From assembly GCA_902537215.1 (NCBI GenBank), contig CACBAM010000002.1, positions 1 through 64,000 of the forward strand: 64,000 nucleotides of DNA, given 5' to 3'. The notes below the pieces were generated by a model. It was not told the DNA's origin. It was given only the letters and a program-made list of their open reading frames with translations, and did not search any database. Of this stretch, positions 62,685 through 64,000 are shown piece after piece. Each line of letters opens with the position of its first letter. Position 1 is the stretch's first letter. Source of the stretch: an uncultured Alphaproteobacteria bacterium. Lineage in GTDB: Bacteria > Pseudomonadota > Alphaproteobacteria > Rhodobacterales > Rhodobacteraceae. The position numbers and the translations under genes were made by a program.

Positions 62685-63445
62685 ATAAAGATGTTTCAAA
62701 GTTTCGACTTGATGGAAAAGCAGCCTTAGTAACAGGTTCAACTCGGGGCATAGGGTGGGCAATAGCGAGAGGAATGGCTGAATCTGGTTCCACAGTATAT
62801 GTAAATGGTCGTGATGGAAAGGTCTTAGCAGCTCGATGTAAAAACCTTATTGATTTCGGCTATGATGCTAAACCTGCGTTTTTTGATGCCACAAATATAG
62901 AAGCCATAAATAGATTTTTAGACTATACTGAAACTCCAATAGATATTCTTGTAAATAATGCGGCAATTAGGCTTCGAAAACCATTAAATGAAATTTCTCC
63001 AAAGGCTTTTTCTGAAGTTTTAGAGGCTAACTTAACTTCCGTTTATGCAATTTCTAGGAGCTTTGCTGCTAGGTTCGAGGATCAACAAACAAAAGGATCT
63101 TTAATAAATATCACCTCTATTGCTGGTCCGCGAGCGAGGCCAGGTGACCCAGCATATACGGCTGCAAAAGGCGGGTTGGAGGCCTTAACGAGATCATTGA
63201 CTGTAGAGCTAGCACCCAAAGTTAGGTGTAACGCTATAGCACCAGGCTACTTTGCCACTGATGCCAATGCGGCGTATCTCCATAATGAAGAGGTTAATCA
63301 ATTTGTTGAAAATCGGATCCCGTTAAAAAGATGGGGTCAACCCGAAGAGATTGCAGGAGCAGCAGTTTTTCTAGCCTCTAATGCCTCTTCTTATATTACT
63401 GGGCATACACTGGTTATTGATGCGGGTCTGACCATCCTGTTTTAG
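62681..63445 (+). CDS. Short-chain dehydrogenase/reductase
   Basis: This 254-residue SDR has the cofactor motif GSTRGIGWAIA, NNAAIRLRKP, catalytic Ser in ITSIAGPRARPGD, and Tyr-Lys in YTAAKGG. The C-terminus has SYITGHTLVIDAGL. ATG 62681 overlaps the rhomboid stop (ATGA). The family oxidises or reduces hydroxyl/keto groups; the substrate is not known. A weak terminator follows. Confidence 0.9.
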   Translation: MNKDVSKFRLDGKAALVTGSTRGIGWAIARGMAESGSTVYVNGRDGKVLAARCKNLIDFGYDAKPAFFDATNIEAINRFLDYTETPIDILVNNAAIRLRKPLNEISPKAFSEVLEANLTSVYAISRSFAARFEDQQTKGSLINITSIAGPRARPGDPAYTAAKGGLEALTRSLTVELAPKVRCNAIAPGYFATDANAAYLHNEEVNQFVENRIPLKRWGQPEEIAGAAVFLASNASSYITGHTLVIDAGLTILF

Positions 63446-63452
63446 CTGTTGT

Positions 63453-63474
63453 CTAAGCCTAGCTTTAGTTTTTT
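63453..63474 (+). terminator. Weak Rho-independent terminator after the SDR gene
   Basis: CTAAGC (63453-63458) and GCTTTAG (63462-63468) pair with one bulged T over a three-base loop and are followed by six T residues (63469-63474). It lies eight bases beyond the SDR stop. Confidence 0.45.
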
Positions 63475-63541
63475 ATTGATGAAGTTTAGCTGACTGGCCC
63501 CTGCAAGTGCCAATAATCCTTAAAAGTATTTGGGAATGAGT

Positions 63542-63754
63542 CTAACATTTTTTTCTATTCTCTAGAGCGTTTTCAGCAGTTTGTTCATCTTTAAAGATTG
63601 CAACAGACATCCCAGAGGTTTCTGCGGTTCTAACTAGTATTAAGTTATCTGCTTCCGGAATCGCTTTAGGGGCACCATGAGAATATTTAGGTTCAAAATC
63701 GTCAGCGGCTTCTTTTGATACATATTCAACCATTGATATTCGCGCTACAGTCAT
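63542..63754 (-). CDS. Small ABM-like protein, paralogue of 23899-24150
   Basis: This 70-residue protein has MTVARISMVEYVSKE and a GMSVAIFKDEQTAENAL segment that match the 23899 paralogue. A strand, helix, strand and strand-like LILVRTAE follow. No named function is known to me. GGAAAGGAACG lies just before ATG 63754, which supports the start. It is upstream of no gene on the same strand except the truncated NUDIX gene. Confidence 0.72.
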   Translation of the reverse strand: MTVARISMVEYVSKEAADDFEPKYSHGAPKAIPEADNLILVRTAETSGMSVAIFKDEQTAENALENRKKC

Positions 63755-63819
63755 TAATATCGTTCCTTTCCTTTAGTATAATTGACCTTTTTAAATTCTC
63801 GCCCTAATTAGAATTAAGA

Positions 63820-64000
63820 TCACCAGTTAGAATATTTTTTTCTTAGCCTGTTTCTATTTTTTGACAACCATAATCCGAGTAATATAAGCGGTCCCAGTTT
63901 GGCCTTTCCACTATTAATCATTTCAAAAAATTGCTTATATTCAAAAATGTGAATTCGTATATCTTCGTTTTCACTTGATAAACCAGCAATAAGGTTGGAG
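63820..64000 (-). CDS. C-terminal part of a NUDIX hydrolase (ADP-ribose pyrophosphatase-like), partial
   Basis: The reverse strand is open from base 64000 to TGA at 63822-63820, about 60 codons. It reads IRIHIFEYKQFFEMINSGKAKLGPLILLGLWL, which resembles the end of NudF-like ADP-ribose pyrophosphatases, where an ENIRVF-like strand is followed by a D-G-x-I-x-N helix. The NUDIX box itself lies outside the window, so the family call is an inference. Confidence 0.55.
   Translation of the reverse strand, partial: SNLIAGLSSENEDIRIHIFEYKQFFEMINSGKAKLGPLILLGLWLSKNRNRLRKKYSNW

Overview
The window is AT-rich, gene-dense bacterial chromosome. It has short intergenic gaps, no gap over 300 bases without a gene, frequent ATGA/TGATG overlaps, and TTG/GTG starts in several genes. 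The gene content suggests a free-living marine proteobacterium, most likely a low-GC alphaproteobacterium: a DMSP lyase of the DddQ cupin type, two DUF1289 proteins, Rieske oxygenases, an MttB-family methyltransferase, a haloalkane dehalogenase, and many SDR, ALDH and acyl-CoA enzymes. The taxonomic placement is inference, because no rRNA is present. I saw no tRNA, CRISPR, IS or prophage.

Layout. 1-6.97 kb: a truncated reverse-strand gene (weakly acyl-CoA-dehydrogenase-like), a SulP transporter, an M20 amidohydrolase, then a forward operon (quinone reductase-like, mercaptopyruvate-type sulfurtransferase, GST, 2-keto-4-pentenoate hydratase-like). 7-9.7 kb: a reverse operon (small GYD-like protein, small ABM-like protein, epoxide-hydrolase-like protein, D-threonine-aldolase-like protein). 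9.8-13.6 kb: methyltransferase, MaoC hydratase, ABC1/AarF kinase-like protein, a compact MotA-like membrane protein, and a second sulfurtransferase. 13.6-20.8 kb: amidohydrolase; a reverse kynureninase / LysE exporter / unknown / EamA operon; a divergent forward phzF / arginase-family / pepT operon with a near-consensus sigma-70 promoter. 20.8-28.5 kb: two Rieske oxygenases, nitronate monooxygenase, an NrtR-like NUDIX protein, a small ABM-like protein, a class III cyclase and a methyltransferase.

28.5-35 kb: a reverse cassette converting an alcohol to an acyl-CoA (two acyl-CoA synthetases, aldehyde dehydrogenase, GMC oxidoreductase) headed by a DUF1330 protein. 35-37 kb: housekeeping typA/bipA. 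37-44.7 kb: a seven-gene reverse operon (DapA-like, ALDH, MttB-like, SDR, SDR, FAD oxidase, aldo-keto reductase) with no recognisable corrinoid partner. It is the best candidate here for an uncharacterised pathway. 44.8-57.8 kb: mixed metabolic genes (HSL esterase, class III aminotransferase, TPR-sulfotransferase, threonine aldolase, GFA protein, nuclease, ThDP enzyme, MFS exporter, enoyl-CoA hydratase, Gfo/Idh/MocA, deoD).

58-64 kb: a DMSP lyase divergent from a haloalkane dehalogenase / HD-domain oxygenase-like pair, with a 13-bp perfect inverted repeat just upstream of the dehalogenase. These are followed by an HCCA-isomerase-like protein, RidA, rhomboid protease overlapping an SDR, a second ABM-like paralogue, and a truncated NUDIX gene at the right edge. 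The overall picture is an accessory catabolic region for organosulfur, organohalogen, quaternary amine, aromatic and amino-acid compounds.
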